From Undaria pinnatifida (taxonomy: Eukaryota; Sar; Phaeophyceae; Laminariales; Alariaceae): a DNA stretch of 64,000 nucleotides. Shown piece after piece: positions 12,877 to 23,369 of this stretch. Position 1 is the first letter of the stretch. Every line of letters starts with the position of its first letter. Made by a program: the position numbers and the translations under genes. The stretch spans positions 11,062,421 through 11,126,420 of the forward strand of contig JABAKD010000023.1 of the NCBI GenBank assembly GCA_012845835.1, in the 5' to 3' direction. Under the pieces are notes generated by a model. The model searched no databases and had not been told where the DNA came from. It worked only from the letters and a program-made list of their open reading frames with translations.

Positions 12877-12894
12877 TCAAGCTCGTCGACGCCA
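12877..12894 (-). other. A primer-binding site
   Basis: The minus strand reads TGGCGTCGACGAGC two bases after the 5' LTR. The first eight bases complement a tRNA 3' end ...CGACGCCA, and the same site is present in B and C. Confidence 0.7.
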
Positions 12895-12896
12895 CA

Positions 12897-13165
12897 TGTG
12901 GAGTTATGGGTGGGGACATAGAGTACCCCTGGAGGTCTGCCAACTGAACAGGTCCTCGGAGAGTACTCATTTTCGTTTCCTTCGTAGAGACGTAGCTTTA
13001 TTCGTTTCCACCAGAGCCCCGGATAGCTTCTGAGATCGGAGGCTCGTGCCTCCGATCTATTTCCTAACTTTCCCGGATATAAAACGTCAATCTTATCATA
13101 CGAAACCATTCGAAAATGATCTCAAATTCGGATATTTACAGGCCTTTCGTGGCCGTATCTTAACA
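12897..13165 (-). repeat. A 5' LTR
   Basis: 269 bp, same layout as the 3' LTR: inverted repeat GATCGGAGGC/GCCTCCGATC, then on the element strand a TATA-like TTTATAT and an AATAAAGC poly(A) signal. It ends at the GCTC target duplication. Confidence 0.9.
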
Positions 13166-13469
13166 GCTCGCTGGATAGAAACAATAACTCATTTGCATTT
13201 TTTCCCTAAAGAGGATACTATAAGACAGACATAACAGGCCTAGGCACGGTAGTGCGGGGGAACGCAGGGAAACACAGGGTAGAACAGGTAGAGCAGGTAG
13301 TGAGATGAGGGGCGTCCTGCTTGTTCCATCATCGTCACCTACATCACCGCCCATCTATGGTGGTCTTGACGTGAACGTGACATCTAATGTCACGTGGTTT
13401 CGCCTCAACCATGACATGGGTTCACGTCGAAGCTATAAACTATCCTTCTACGGAGGGAACTCCGTTACA
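13166..13469 (-). repeat. R 3' LTR, inner piece
   Basis: This continues the LTR interrupted by A and matches 22443-22722. It holds about 20 bp not present in the 5' LTR, near 13405-13425. The adjoining interior reads GGATGGCCTAG on the minus strand, resembling the polypurine tract of A/B/C. Confidence 0.85.
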
Positions 13470-14223
13470 CTAGGCCATCCTGAATAGGCGTAAATTCAGA
13501 TCGCCTGCCAATCTAAGGATGTCAACAAAAACATCCAGAACTGGAAAGGGGATCAAAGATGCGGCTATTCGAAACAAACGAAAATGAGGCTATAGATTCC
13601 CCCACACCTCGTGATTATGAGGCTTAAATGCCTCATTGCAAGATGTACAACCCTATGATGGAGCTCACAACCGTGAGAGCTCGAGAAAGGGTACGTACCT
13701 ACGGTATACCAGTAGCAATCGGCCTACGAAAACACGAAGGGTGCGGCCACTGAGCGCAAGGATGCGAATAGGACCAAAAAGGAAGGTATAGACGCGGAAC
13801 CCAAGTCAGAAGAGAAGAAGGGAACACGTGTCACGCTGTGAAGACCAGACGAGTTTACGGCCTGAAACGTAGCGCCGAAGGGGCGTGCGTTCGGTCCATA
13901 TGCCGGAAGATAAGAGAGAAATCAAGAAACACTGCCTAACAGAACGTCAGAGTCCGCGACGTTGGACATGAACAGCTGACGTGGGACCATCGGTTGGACG
14001 GTGAAAGAGAAACAACCAAGACGCGAAAAAGTTTGCAAGCGTCGGGCCATAAGTTGAAAGGCAGAAGAGGAAGCCTGAAACGAGAGAAAATGAAGAGCAC
14101 TGCCTAAAATAATGTCAGGGTCTACAAGGTTGGACCTGGAAGGCTGACGTGGGACCAACGGTCGAAAGGCAAAACTTTAAAGAACCAGTACGCTAAGGTG
14201 TCACGGAAGCACAGGGGCCCTAA
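13470..14223 (-). other. R interior, 3' part
   Basis: No gene seen. A unit of about 60 bp (CACTGCCTAA ... GCTGACGTGGGACCA) occurs at about 13930 and again at about 14099, a period near 169 bp. The plus strand is purine-rich. Confidence 0.5.
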
Positions 14224-14596
14224 TGTTATAAGGCTTAGTTTGGGTAAGCTATTGGTTAACCTTTTGCAAGTGGTCAAACGGACTAATACTCCACTAAAGT
14301 CCTTAACAAATGGCGTCGTCGACAGACCATGGGTTTTTGGGTCGTGGGTTCGATCCCCACATCCACCATAATAAACTTTTTCAGATTTTCCCGTGGCGAA
14401 CTTGAAAAACACTCTCCCCGGTATACCCAGGAAATGAAACAGCTTGGATATATTGACAGGTCCGCCCGTATATCCGGCCGACCTGCTATCCCGCCGTTTC
14501 AGGGGGGGAGAGTGTTATAAGGCTTAGTTTGAGTAAGCTATTGGTTAACCAGTTGCAAGTGGTCAAACGGACTAATACCCCACTAATACCTTAACA
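14224..14596 (+). mobile_element. Miniature LTR element (TRIM) nested in R
   Basis: Direct terminal repeats of 85 bp (14224-14308) and 84 bp (14513-14596), each TGTTATAAGGC to TTAACA, differ by about 8 percent. After the left repeat and a 2-base gap comes TGGCGTCGTCGACAGACC, a primer-binding site; directly before the right repeat is AGGGGGGGAGAG, a polypurine tract. Flanks are CTAA on both sides (14220-14223 and 14597-14600). All structural parts of a terminal-repeat retrotransposon in miniature are present, with no coding capacity. It must use proteins made by another element. Confidence 0.85.
14311..14368 (+). other. tRNA-like 3' half inside the miniature element
   Basis: Beginning at the primer site, the sequence runs through GACC...GGTC (possible anticodon stem) to GTGGGTTCGATCCCCAC, a T-arm with a good box B (GGTTCGATCCC), and ends ATCCACCA. 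There is no matching 5' acceptor strand, so this is a tRNA-derived fragment, not a tRNA gene. Confidence 0.5.
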
Positions 14597-17500
14597 CTAA
14601 TGTGGGACCTAGGAGGCTAGCATAAGGTCCTGGTTCGGACTGTGAAACGGGAAACCGAGGCAACCAAAATAAATCGATGAAACGCAGAAAAAGACAACAC
14701 CTAAACAGTGATACAAACAACACCAAAATGGTGGTACTGGAGGCGTGTGTGATGAGCCGGAAAGCTGAACCGGGGGGCAACAGTGGAGTACCCTTAGAAG
14801 CTTTCTGGGTACCGTACCAGGAAAACGGAAAGAGATAAGTAGTGAGGTCACCTAGCCAAAGCAATACGCGAACAAGGACGAAACTGAAACGTAGACACAG
14901 AAAGACTGAAGGTACTATCGGAAGCCGGAAAGAGAGTCGACATTATATGACACCTTGAGAGGCTAACTAATAACGGGAACGACGCCAGCAAACGTAGCGA
15001 GGCTATTCAACCATAATAAAGCAAGCCAAAAAATGGGGTCAACACGAAGATATTCGTTCAGCTCGAAGCAGCGCTGCAAGTATCTAGCTCGAGAAAGAAT
15101 GCAGGGAACAGATAATACAATATGAAGAAAGCCGCAGCTAGGTACTGTACGTCGGGAACACGAGGTCGCTAACGTGGAGCAACCCTAAAAAGGTAACCGA
15201 GAAAAATACACGGAAAAACAGGAAGTAGGCAAATCGTGTCATAGCAACGTACTGGAGCCTGACAAAAAGAAGGAAGGTCCATAGCAAGGGACCTTGAAAG
15301 GATACTTTCAAAAAACGAGCAACACTAGGTACATAGCGAATACATTCCCTCGAAAACGATTTCGCCGAAAACATAACATGAAGGGGGTCAACAGGAAACA
15401 ACCAATATGGGCTGCGAAGCCAAACTGGGGTCGAAACGTGGGACCGATGCGACAAGTACGCCAACAAGCCAAGAGAAGAACGGGGGCCAAGAGAGGACGG
15501 CTTGTGGACTGCACAGTCATGACGGGCTGTAAAGCCATGATCAAGGCCGGTGTAGTTAAACCCCATGGGCAGGTATGCCGAAAAGAAACAAGAAAAAGAT
15601 AAACAAGACCTGTTAGCTGCAAAGACAGGACGGGGGTCAGTGTCGTCGTGGGACCGTAGGTGTAGGGGTGCCGAGAAAAAAGGTAAGAAATAGTGGTCCA
15701 GGGCAATAGATCCGCTGGATACAAAGCTAGAACGGAGCCCCACAGCAAGGGGCTTTTGGGGGCAGGTGCGACCAAACAAAGTAGAGGCCAAAGAGAACCG
15801 ACAGATGGGCTGGAGAGTCAGCACGAGACCGCTGACGTGAGACCTAAACGAGGGTTCTCAACGTGAAGCCAGTCGTCGACAAGGTAGGACCATAAACGGC
15901 AGCAACAGCTGGAATGCCGCAATACTAAGTGGCTGGGGATACAGCGCATTGAAGTGAGTTGTAGAAAAAAGTACGCCAAGAAGCAAATAGGGCACCACAA
16001 CAAAACAGAAGTATGCCAAGAGGCAAGGAACGTACAACAACAACAAGAAGGGAGGTAATGCCTCGCGAAAAACGAGGAGAAATAACGCGGGAAGCATCTA
16101 TGTTGTCGCCAATTGCATAACACGAGTTGAAATGGTGACGATGGGAAACCACGACATGGCTCGGAAACGCCATGGTTCGTTGGTATGCACGAAACGTGGG
16201 CAGGCTACATCGGCGGTAGAAGGCGGAAGCAATACCACAAAGGCGAACCTTCGTCGTACTGTAGAAAAGTAGAACAACTTGGGCACAAGTTCAAGATCAA
16301 GGCGCCCATGAAGATCACCGAAAAACGAACAAATGTCATACTTTGAATGAGGCGAAGAAGACAGAAGGCATACTACTACGGTAAAACGTTTTAGGAGCTT
16401 CAACGATAGTGAGACTGTAAGGGAATACTTTGGGGAGCCACAAGGCAATAACACTGACGATACTGGTACCTACCAGGTAGAATTGTACTCAGACAGTAGG
16501 GTCCAAATACAACACGCGGGCACTAGGCGTTCACGAAAAAATTCCCCCAGAAGAAAGGAGGAGGCGCACAGCGATAACAACTAAGGAGCAAGCGAATCCA
16601 GAAATATCAGGAAACAAAACTAATACCCGCATTGCATAGACGCGAAAGCGGAAGGTATAGGTTCCGAAAAATCACGAACGCCAGAGTCGGGAGGAAAAAC
16701 GTTCCGAAAATGCACACACTGCAGAGGAGAGGGGGTGTACGTTCCTATCCGGCACATAGTGCAGGGGGAAGGAAAACCAAGGTAGAAAAACCAAGCTAAT
16801 ACGATATTATTTGCACCTCATATCGTGAGAGCGATAAAAACGGGGTCTTAACACAACGGAGGGCTCAAAAACTCTGCGAAAGAGCACGCACATGGTGCAG
16901 ACGATATATCGGCTGAAAAGGAGTCAGACGCAACTGTTATGATGTCGCGGGCTGATACCGTAAGCCGGACAGAGGGAGGGGGCAAATGACGTACAATTCT
17001 AAACATGCTAGCGGGGAGCATGCACAGCGTGCAAGCAAAGTTCAGGCTAATGAGGATCAAGCGAAACTACCGTGGTTTCGGGGGTTGGTACCATAAAGAA
17101 GCCTAGAGGGGGGGTCGTGAACAACCGACGGACCCGAAAATACTAGCAAAACGTTGATGTCGTGAAACTCTGAAAATGTGGCCTACTATAGAGCCATTCC
17201 TACTGGAAGCTAAGCGACGAAAAATTTGGTAAAACATACGCGAAACCACTTGGACGTCTAACCGAGAAGAGGGAACTTGTGCAGGGCTATATGACCCAAA
17301 CAAGGCGGACAACACGCCTCAACAAGCACCTACGGCGTGCGTAGTGCGGAAAACAGAGGAAGGGCCAGAGCACATATACCACAGTGGTAAGAGAAAAAGT
17401 ACGACGCTTCAATAAGCACCTATGACGTACGTAGTGCAAAGAGTTGAGGAAGGGCTAAGACGTATATGCCACAGCGGTAGGAATCCAAAATACGACGCCC

Positions 17501-18029
17501 AAATATGCACCTATTTTGTACGTAGTGCAGAGACCAAGGGAGAGGCCAACCAAAACAAATCCACAGCGATTTCGCGGGTTGTGAAAGAAGGGTACGATGA
17601 ACCGACGAGAGGAAATGAAAACACGGCAGGTTTGGACCAAGTTACGAAAACGGAGCAGGCTAAACCGGCACAAACAGGAAGACGGAACCATCACGAATTT
17701 TCGGCCTGATTACGAACATGGAGCCAGCTAAATCAGTGGCTGGAAGGCCACGGTAGCACACCGAAACAAGCACCGAACATACGTGCTGGTCAAAAGTGTG
17801 ACAACCTGAAAAGTCAAGGCAAAGGAGAGGCACCTTAAAACTAACTGAACAACAAAATCAATCCCAAAAGAGAAAATGAAGAAGCCAGTGCGCACAAAAC
17901 AAATCCCATGCAAAAAGCTCAAAAAGGAACAAAAAAAAAATGATTAGGGTGAGGGGCAACAAGACAAATGGGTAAGTGCTGCGAGTCAACGCGATAATAC
18001 CCTGGCTGCAGATATCCCTGTCGCGTGGC
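14597..18029 (-). other. R interior, middle part, purine-rich plus strand
   Basis: Over 3 kb no known domain is visible. The longest open stretch, a 228-codon minus-strand frame at 15138-15824, is rich in Phe, Leu and Ser because the minus strand is pyrimidine-rich; I do not regard it as a gene. At 17309, 17403 and 17496 a unit with GCACCTA...GTACGTAGTGC repeats with a period of 93-94 bp. Confidence 0.5.
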
Positions 18030-19380
18030 GTTGTAGACACTCCGATCCATAGATGGTGCTCCGCGAAGATGTGCAGGAGACACGCCGTAGGTTGATTATG
18101 GAACCGGATGGTGTAGGGTCTGAAGAAAAAATCCGATCAAACGCGGATGGTGGTCGTACTAGGGTGTGCTGCAGCGCTCCGATCGCGAGACAGTAACATC
18201 GTGGTGTTCGCGGAAGATGTGGTAGGAGCACTGGAGACGGATGATGGTCCAGTAAAACGTGTTGAAGAGCTCCGAGCACGAACCAGAGAAGGCGCGGTGT
18301 TCGCGGACGATGCGGTAAGAGCTCAGTAACGAAAGAAGACGAGGCTGCAGGAGCGCAATATGGTTGGTTGAAGAAGGTGTCGGATCGCGTACGGGGCGGT
18401 GAAATGTGCGTGTTCCACAGCGTACACGTAGACGCAAGCGTTGACGCTGTAGTAGTCATTTAAAATTGGCCTGCGGAGATGCCTGCGGTTCTCCCGGTGA
18501 TGGAGTTAGCTTTGTACGCGGCGAGGATGACCGCGTGGTTGCTGGAATAGGCGGTAGAGAAGGCCTGAAGTAGGCAACGATGGCGGTGTCACCGAGGTCG
18601 GTTGGTAGCGGACTGAGCGGGCCTACCGGCACAGTGGCGGCAGGAATCGGGGAAATATGTCCCATTTGGTCGGCGCTGACGGTACAATGACGCCAGAGTG
18701 GTGGTAGTGGTCAGGAAGAGGGCGTCTCGTCGCTCGTAGCGGTTTGAAACGGCAGGCCCATCGATGCATGGCTGCAGAAGTCGGTGAAATAATTCTCAGA
18801 TTGTCGGAGTAGATGGTGTCGACGACGCCGGGGCTGGTGGTAGTGGCCAGAAAAAGAAAAGGTTGCCTTGCCGTTGGTAGTGGCTTGAAGGGGAAATACA
18901 TCGAATGTAGAAGTCGCGGGGGATGGAGGTGGAGCCCAGGTGTAAGGTGGAGCTCTGACGAAGGTGGAGCTCTGGTCGCGACGCTCAGGTGACGACAGGT
19001 GACGACGAATCTCAGTGCAGGAGGGGTTCTGGTCGCGAAGCGCAGGTGACGAGAAAGCTCTGTCGAAGATGGAGATTTGAAAAACGTGGATCTCTGGTCG
19101 TGAAGCTCGGGTGCCGACGAAGCTCTGGTGAAAGATGGAACTCCGGAAAAGGTGGAGCTCTGGTCGCGAAGCTCAGGTGACGACGAAGCTCTGGTGAAGA
19201 TGAAGCTTTAGTCGCAAATCTTAGGTGACGATGAAGCTCTGGTGAAAGGTGGAACTCCCGTGAAGGTGGAGCTGTGGTCGCAAAGCTCAGGTGACGACGA
19301 AGCTCTGGTGAAGATGGAGCTCTAGTCGCGAAGCTCAGGCGACGACGAAGCTCTGGTCGCGGTGTTCGCGCGGCAGTGGG
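18030..19380 (-). repeat. R interior: degenerate minisatellites
   Basis: Units of about 95-140 bp with GGTGTTCGCGGAAGATG occur at about 18035-18330, units about 134 bp apart with GGTGGTAGTGG at 18600-18900, and a 45-66 bp minisatellite with GTCGCGAAGCTCAGGTGACG and GAAGCTCTGGTGAA at 18940-19370. On the minus strand the last one reads SPELRRHLSFATRAP, but nothing marks it as a real protein. Confidence 0.65.
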
Positions 19381-22325
19381 GAGGCGTCGATGATCTTGGA
19401 CTTGTAGCCACAGGTACTGGCGAGAAAAACCGTAGTCGAAAGGGCTGTCCACAGTTTCCAGCAGCAGCTGTGGGCGATGACGGCTCTGGGAAAACAATGG
19501 TCCGACCAAGGATGAGGAGGGCCTCAAAAGGATGCGCCAATGGAGGGCGCTGGGGAGAACGAAGGACGGCCTGAAAGCCGATCCAGGAGGAGCGCCAGCG
19601 TCCTCGGCGCCTTTATCGGAGCTGGCTAGCGGACCGGAGACGATGCCATGGGCCGAAATAGACCCGACGGAGGTTTTGGGGCGGAGAAGGGGTCGACGGA
19701 TTTGGCATGGTCCGCGACGGTGAGTTGCCGAAAGTATTTCCAGCGAATCGTGGTGGTGCATGGGGCAGGGGGGATGGGGTTTGAGCCCACCCAAGTCAAT
19801 GCCTAGCAGGAGAGGTGCACGGTTTGCGCGTCGCCGGTGGATGGGGGCGGATGGTGATGGTGGGTCGAAACGGAGGGGGAATCAGCCCACCCAAAACGAT
19901 ACCCGGGATGAAATGCTCGCATCGTTCGACGTAGACAGCGAAGAAGCCGTGGAAGGGCCCGATTTCTGGCTTTAAAAGTCCCATACGTACCAGGCTCGGG
20001 AGGTTTAAGAGACCGAGAATTAAAAAATATATAATTCGGAAAAAGGGAAGCGGTGGAATGGTAGAGGTGGGTCGGAGAGGAGAGGGAGAAAGCCCACTCA
20101 AACCGATACTCGGTTCGAAACGCTCATGCCCGGATAGAAAATTGACTCCAACTCGGAAGATGGCTGCGGCTGGATGTGGTGGTGGGTTGGGAGGGACGGG
20201 GGAACGAGCCCATCCAAGCCGATGCCCGGCTCGGAGCGGTCATAATCGGAAAGGAACAAAACCACAGGTTCAGATGGCAAACCTATAAAAAAGCTAGGTT
20301 AGGGGAGGTGGCGATGTGTTGTCACTGACGTGCCTACAAGGACGGGTAGGGGTTGCCTAGGTTCAGGTGGCAAACCTACAGGGCTGTTGAGACAAAAGGG
20401 GGGTGGCGGTATGGTTGTCCCAGACGTGTCTTCAGGGACGGATGGGGATTCACGACCGTTGGCCTGGAAGGGAACTGTTCGGTGTTCACTGGCAACGGAA
20501 AGATAATCAGTCGGTGGTTGAACAAGGAAGACATGTACCGCAAGCTAAAAAAATTAACTGCTGGGGAATAGAACGCCGTGGTGGCGAACCAAGGTGGATA
20601 TGAGAAAGGCGGTGTAGACGGAAGCATCGACGCGCGAGCGCCGATGAACCGGGGTTGGGAAAGTCGTCCGTGGTTGTGTCGTCGAGGAAGGCTGAAGGGC
20701 CGTTGGGGGTTTTGATCTGGTTAATGGGGGGGCAGCTAAAGAGCTGGGTCGGGAGCGATAAATCGGGGGTTTGCTGTGTTTGGGGAAACCAGGGAACGCT
20801 GGTGGGTAAACTGAAAAGCTGGCCGGGAGGTACCGTAGGTGGCCTGGTATAGGCGGGATGGTTCGGGCCAGGGTAGCCGTGAAAAGGGGGCGGTAGGGGC
20901 TCCAACGTTTGTCGAAAGAAGAACTAAGCAGACCGTGAGGAGGAGGGCGGTTGCTTTCTCTAGATGGTGGGCGGTGTCTGGGACAGATCGGTGACGAGTT
21001 CGAGGAAGCCAACTCAACCAGATGGAGGGAAATGGCTGCTATCCTCGATTCCGTAGGAAACATCGCTAGGCTGTGACTTTCGGCGGGATAAACGGGTCCC
21101 GAGCACAGTGGCTCTGTTGGGTCGCGTGTGGTCACAAGCGTGCAGGTGGTGGGCCGTGGTATGGGCGGGATCGGCGGAGACCGGAGCAAGGCGGCTCATT
21201 GGTAACACGTCGGGGTGGAGAAGGGCATGGGGTAATCGGCAGGTGCGCCTAGGCGGCAATGAAGGGGGCCGGGACAGAGGTGCTCCGTGGAAACCCGTCG
21301 CGTGGGAGGGGGGGGCGCGGCAAAGTTGTTCTGTCGCGTTGGCAAGGGTCGGAACGAAGTCAGTAGTAGGAGGGTTCGATGAGAACTGCCGAGACCGAAA
21401 GGGGATAACCCGTTTGCAACGCGGTGGGTTAGGGGGCAAAGGCGGCTGCCAACCGAATAAAGGGGTTGTCGCTTCTGCCGATTAGGGATTGTCAATCACG
21501 CGTGTACCGTTGCCGAAGCTAGAGATACGAGCTGGGAGGGCGGTGGTAGATGTCGAGGGTCGCTGGGTGGTGGTATGGAAATATTTTACGGCGCTTGTCG
21601 GCCTCGGAACCATTCTCCATGACTGGTCGTAGGAACGGTTCCGATACTTGGTCGAAGCCGGGTGAGTTGCGGGGTCGTGTTGTCACTCAAAATATCGGTC
21701 TCGGGCAATGTCGGAAACTACTCCACACGGTGATAAGAAAAAAGCGTAGAAGAAGAATCCAAAAGGGTGGCACTCCTAAAGGTTGAACATCCCAGAAGAG
21801 GTAGTTCGGTGTAGGCTGGCTGCGGTGAGCCGCCAAGCAGTGGTCAGTTGCGGCTGTCTGTAGGGCTGTCGCGTTTCGATGGCGAGGGTGCAGCTGGCTG
21901 ATTCAGAGATAGAGCCGGTTGGGTCCACGTGATTGCAAAGGGAGTCTCGGTATTGTACCACCGTGGCTCTGGGAGGGCCTCCGTGGGTGGCGTATAAAGG
22001 ACCGAGGCGAAGATACCCTGGGGGTCCTGTCACCAAGCGGCGTTGGATGAGCAGGATAGAACTCGCTAGGAAATGCTATACCTGTGGTCCGTGTCCACGC
22101 AATTCACGAGGGTTGCAAGGAAGACTGGGCAGGGGGCTCAGGGCATATCCTGGTCAACTATGATCGCCAGTTTTCCGTCGTCATGACGGGACTGTACCTA
22201 GGGCCCAGGGGCCGGGGTGCTGTCAACACCGTGGCGGCGAGTGGGGATCCGTCGTTCGCGGGCCCAACGTTGCCACTGAAACGTCGCACGTCCTGTGACG
22301 AGCGGGTGAGCAGCCGCCAATCTGG
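19381..22325 (-). other. R interior, 5' part (leader-like)
   Basis: No recognisable domain. Units ending AGCCCACCCAA..CGATACCCGG recur at about 19780, 19890, 20090 and 20205. A further unit with GGTTCAGATGGCAAACCTA repeats at 20267 and 20358, about 92 bp apart. Proline-rich minus-strand frames (for example 20554-21189) reflect the G-rich plus strand and match no family I know. Confidence 0.5.
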
Positions 22326-22344
22326 GGTCCTGCCGACGACGCCA
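22326..22344 (-). other. R primer-binding site
   Basis: The minus strand reads TGGCGTCGTCGGCAGGACC two bases after the 5' LTR. Its complement GGTCCTGCCGACGACGCCA fits the T-stem and acceptor 3' end of a eukaryotic serine tRNA. The tRNA identity is inferred from the general pattern. Confidence 0.7.
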
Positions 22345-22346
22345 AT

Positions 22347-22722
22347 TGTAGTGGTACTCCGAGTGGGAGGATGCGTGGTTGGTCGGTGTTGGGAAGCGTG
22401 CTCCTCATGGGTTCCGGTGCCCTTGTTTGGTCTCTCCTCATGGCTCGCTGGATAGAATCAATAGCTTATTTGCATTATTTCCCTAAAGAGGGTACTAAAA
22501 GACATACGTAACAGGCCCAGGCACGGCAGTGCGAGGGAACGCAGGGAAACGCAGGGTAGAACAGGTAGAGCAGGTAGTGAGATGAGGGGCGTCCTGCTTG
22601 TCCCATCATCGTCACCTACATTACCGTCCATCTATGGTGGTCTTGACGTGAATGTGACACCTAATGTCACGTGGCTTCACGTCGAATCTATAGTATCCTT
22701 CTACGGGGGGCACTCCATTACA
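22347..22722 (-). repeat. R 5' LTR, with the empty target site of A
   Basis: 376 bp, TGTAGTGG to ATTACA. It contains CATGGCTCGCTGG uninterrupted at about 22439-22451, the exact site at which A entered the other LTR with duplication of GCTC. Confidence 0.85.
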
Positions 22723-23182
22723 AACCTCGTTCCATACAATATCTGCAGGTTCTTCCATCTGACGAAATAAACGCTTTTTCTGGCTTCGCAAACTGGTCAA
22801 AAAATATGAGTGATGGATCATGTGTAATTAAGCATCCTTCATCCTTCTTCTTCACTGTTGTCCGCCTACCTATCCGTCACACACTGACTTCTTTCGCCTG
22901 ATACTCGCTTCCATCAGTCTCACCCGACCCCGGTGGCTTAGCACATCGTGCATCGACTCGAGATGGCTCCAAGCCACACCCATTGAGCTTCTGGCATGAA
23001 AGGGCAACCACGACAAACCCCGGGAAATCTGCTCTCAAAACTTACCGACCTTACAACTACTGGCTGGCAATCAATTCTGTACCACGACTTTCATATTCTT
23101 CTTAACTTTTTTCCTGGAATCTGAGTAGTGTACCCAACGTCGACGTTTCCACCTACCAAAAACCCGTGATTCATCCAGCTAC
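22723..23182. other. Intergenic stretch, nothing recognised
   Basis: No gene or clear repeat. Near 22930 the sequence CCCCGGTGGCTTAGC resembles a tRNA box A region, but there is no convincing box B after it. Confidence 0.4.
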
Positions 23183-23369
23183 TGTTAAGGAATTTGTGCG
23201 AGATAGATCCATATCCTACTCCAAGATCTACCCACGACTACGAGCGAAGGTCAACTCCAACACCAGGTACTCGTATGTAGGTGTCTTGACCTATTCCTTG
23301 GATCTAGCCTACCCTGAACACTCAACTTACGTTATAATCTTTTGATTTATCTTATAAATTATTACCACA
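23183..23369 (-). repeat. Possible LTR of a further element
   Basis: The 187 bp start TGTTAAGG and end CCACA. The next bases read, on the minus strand, ATCAGGGTGGGCCAA, close to the polypurine tract next to the A/B/C 3' LTRs. That combination suggests a 3' LTR in minus orientation. I found no partner LTR. Confidence 0.35.

Larger units (their letters stand above)
9738..12894 (-). other. A leader (5' untranslated region) rich in tandem repeats
   Basis: This segment of about 3.2 kb lies between primer site and gag and matches 30071-33468 of B and 56499-60356 of C. It holds the 82-bp repeat array (10140-10740), a short second array (11230-11370), and at the LTR-proximal end two tandem copies of a unit of about 98 bp (about 12520-12720) with the reading frame ADDTALRSTLLV. 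No established domain is visible. Confidence 0.75.
439..13165 (-). mobile_element. Element A: NADAR-carrying Ty3/gypsy-like LTR element, broken
   Basis: A 12.7-kb copy with 269-bp LTRs at both ends (439-707 and 12897-13165), flanked by GCTC on both sides (435-438 and 13166-13169). The uninterrupted site survives at about 22443-22446 in the 5' LTR of R, which fixes the ends. LTR divergence is about 10 percent by eye, so this looks like the oldest of the three family copies. The parts are the same as in B and C: leader, Gag with zinc knuckle, repeat block, NADAR region, RNase H remnant, integrase-chromodomain region, 3' UTR. All coding parts are broken, with a dozen or more breaks overall. Confidence 0.9.
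339..22722 (-). mobile_element. Element R: old LTR retroelement with a large non-coding interior
   Basis: Two related LTRs bound this element: a 3' LTR at the left (339-13469, split by element A) and a 5' LTR at the right (22347-22722). Both begin TGTA and end TACA, and I estimate about 7 percent divergence between them. Inside the 5' LTR, after a 2-base gap, lies a primer site TGGCGTCGTCGGCAGGACC; inside the 3' LTR lies a short G-rich tract. Flanks are AAAC on the left and AACC on the right, a near match for a 4-bp target duplication. The interior of about 8.9 kb shows no gag, protease, reverse transcriptase or integrase, so it resembles a large retrotransposon derivative (LARD) or a thoroughly decayed element. 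It carries element A and a miniature LTR element as later insertions. Confidence 0.75.

Noticed and set aside
14311-14368. Complete tRNA gene in the miniature element
   Set aside because: Only the 3' half is tRNA-like; the 5' acceptor and D-arm are missing.
15138-15824. 228-codon minus-strand frame in R as a membrane protein gene
   Set aside because: Phe/Leu/Ser richness follows from the pyrimidine-rich strand; no ordered transmembrane pattern or homologue is recognised.
20554-21189. Proline-rich 211-codon frame in R
   Set aside because: Composition mirrors the G-rich opposite strand, and overlapping frames look equally proline-rich.
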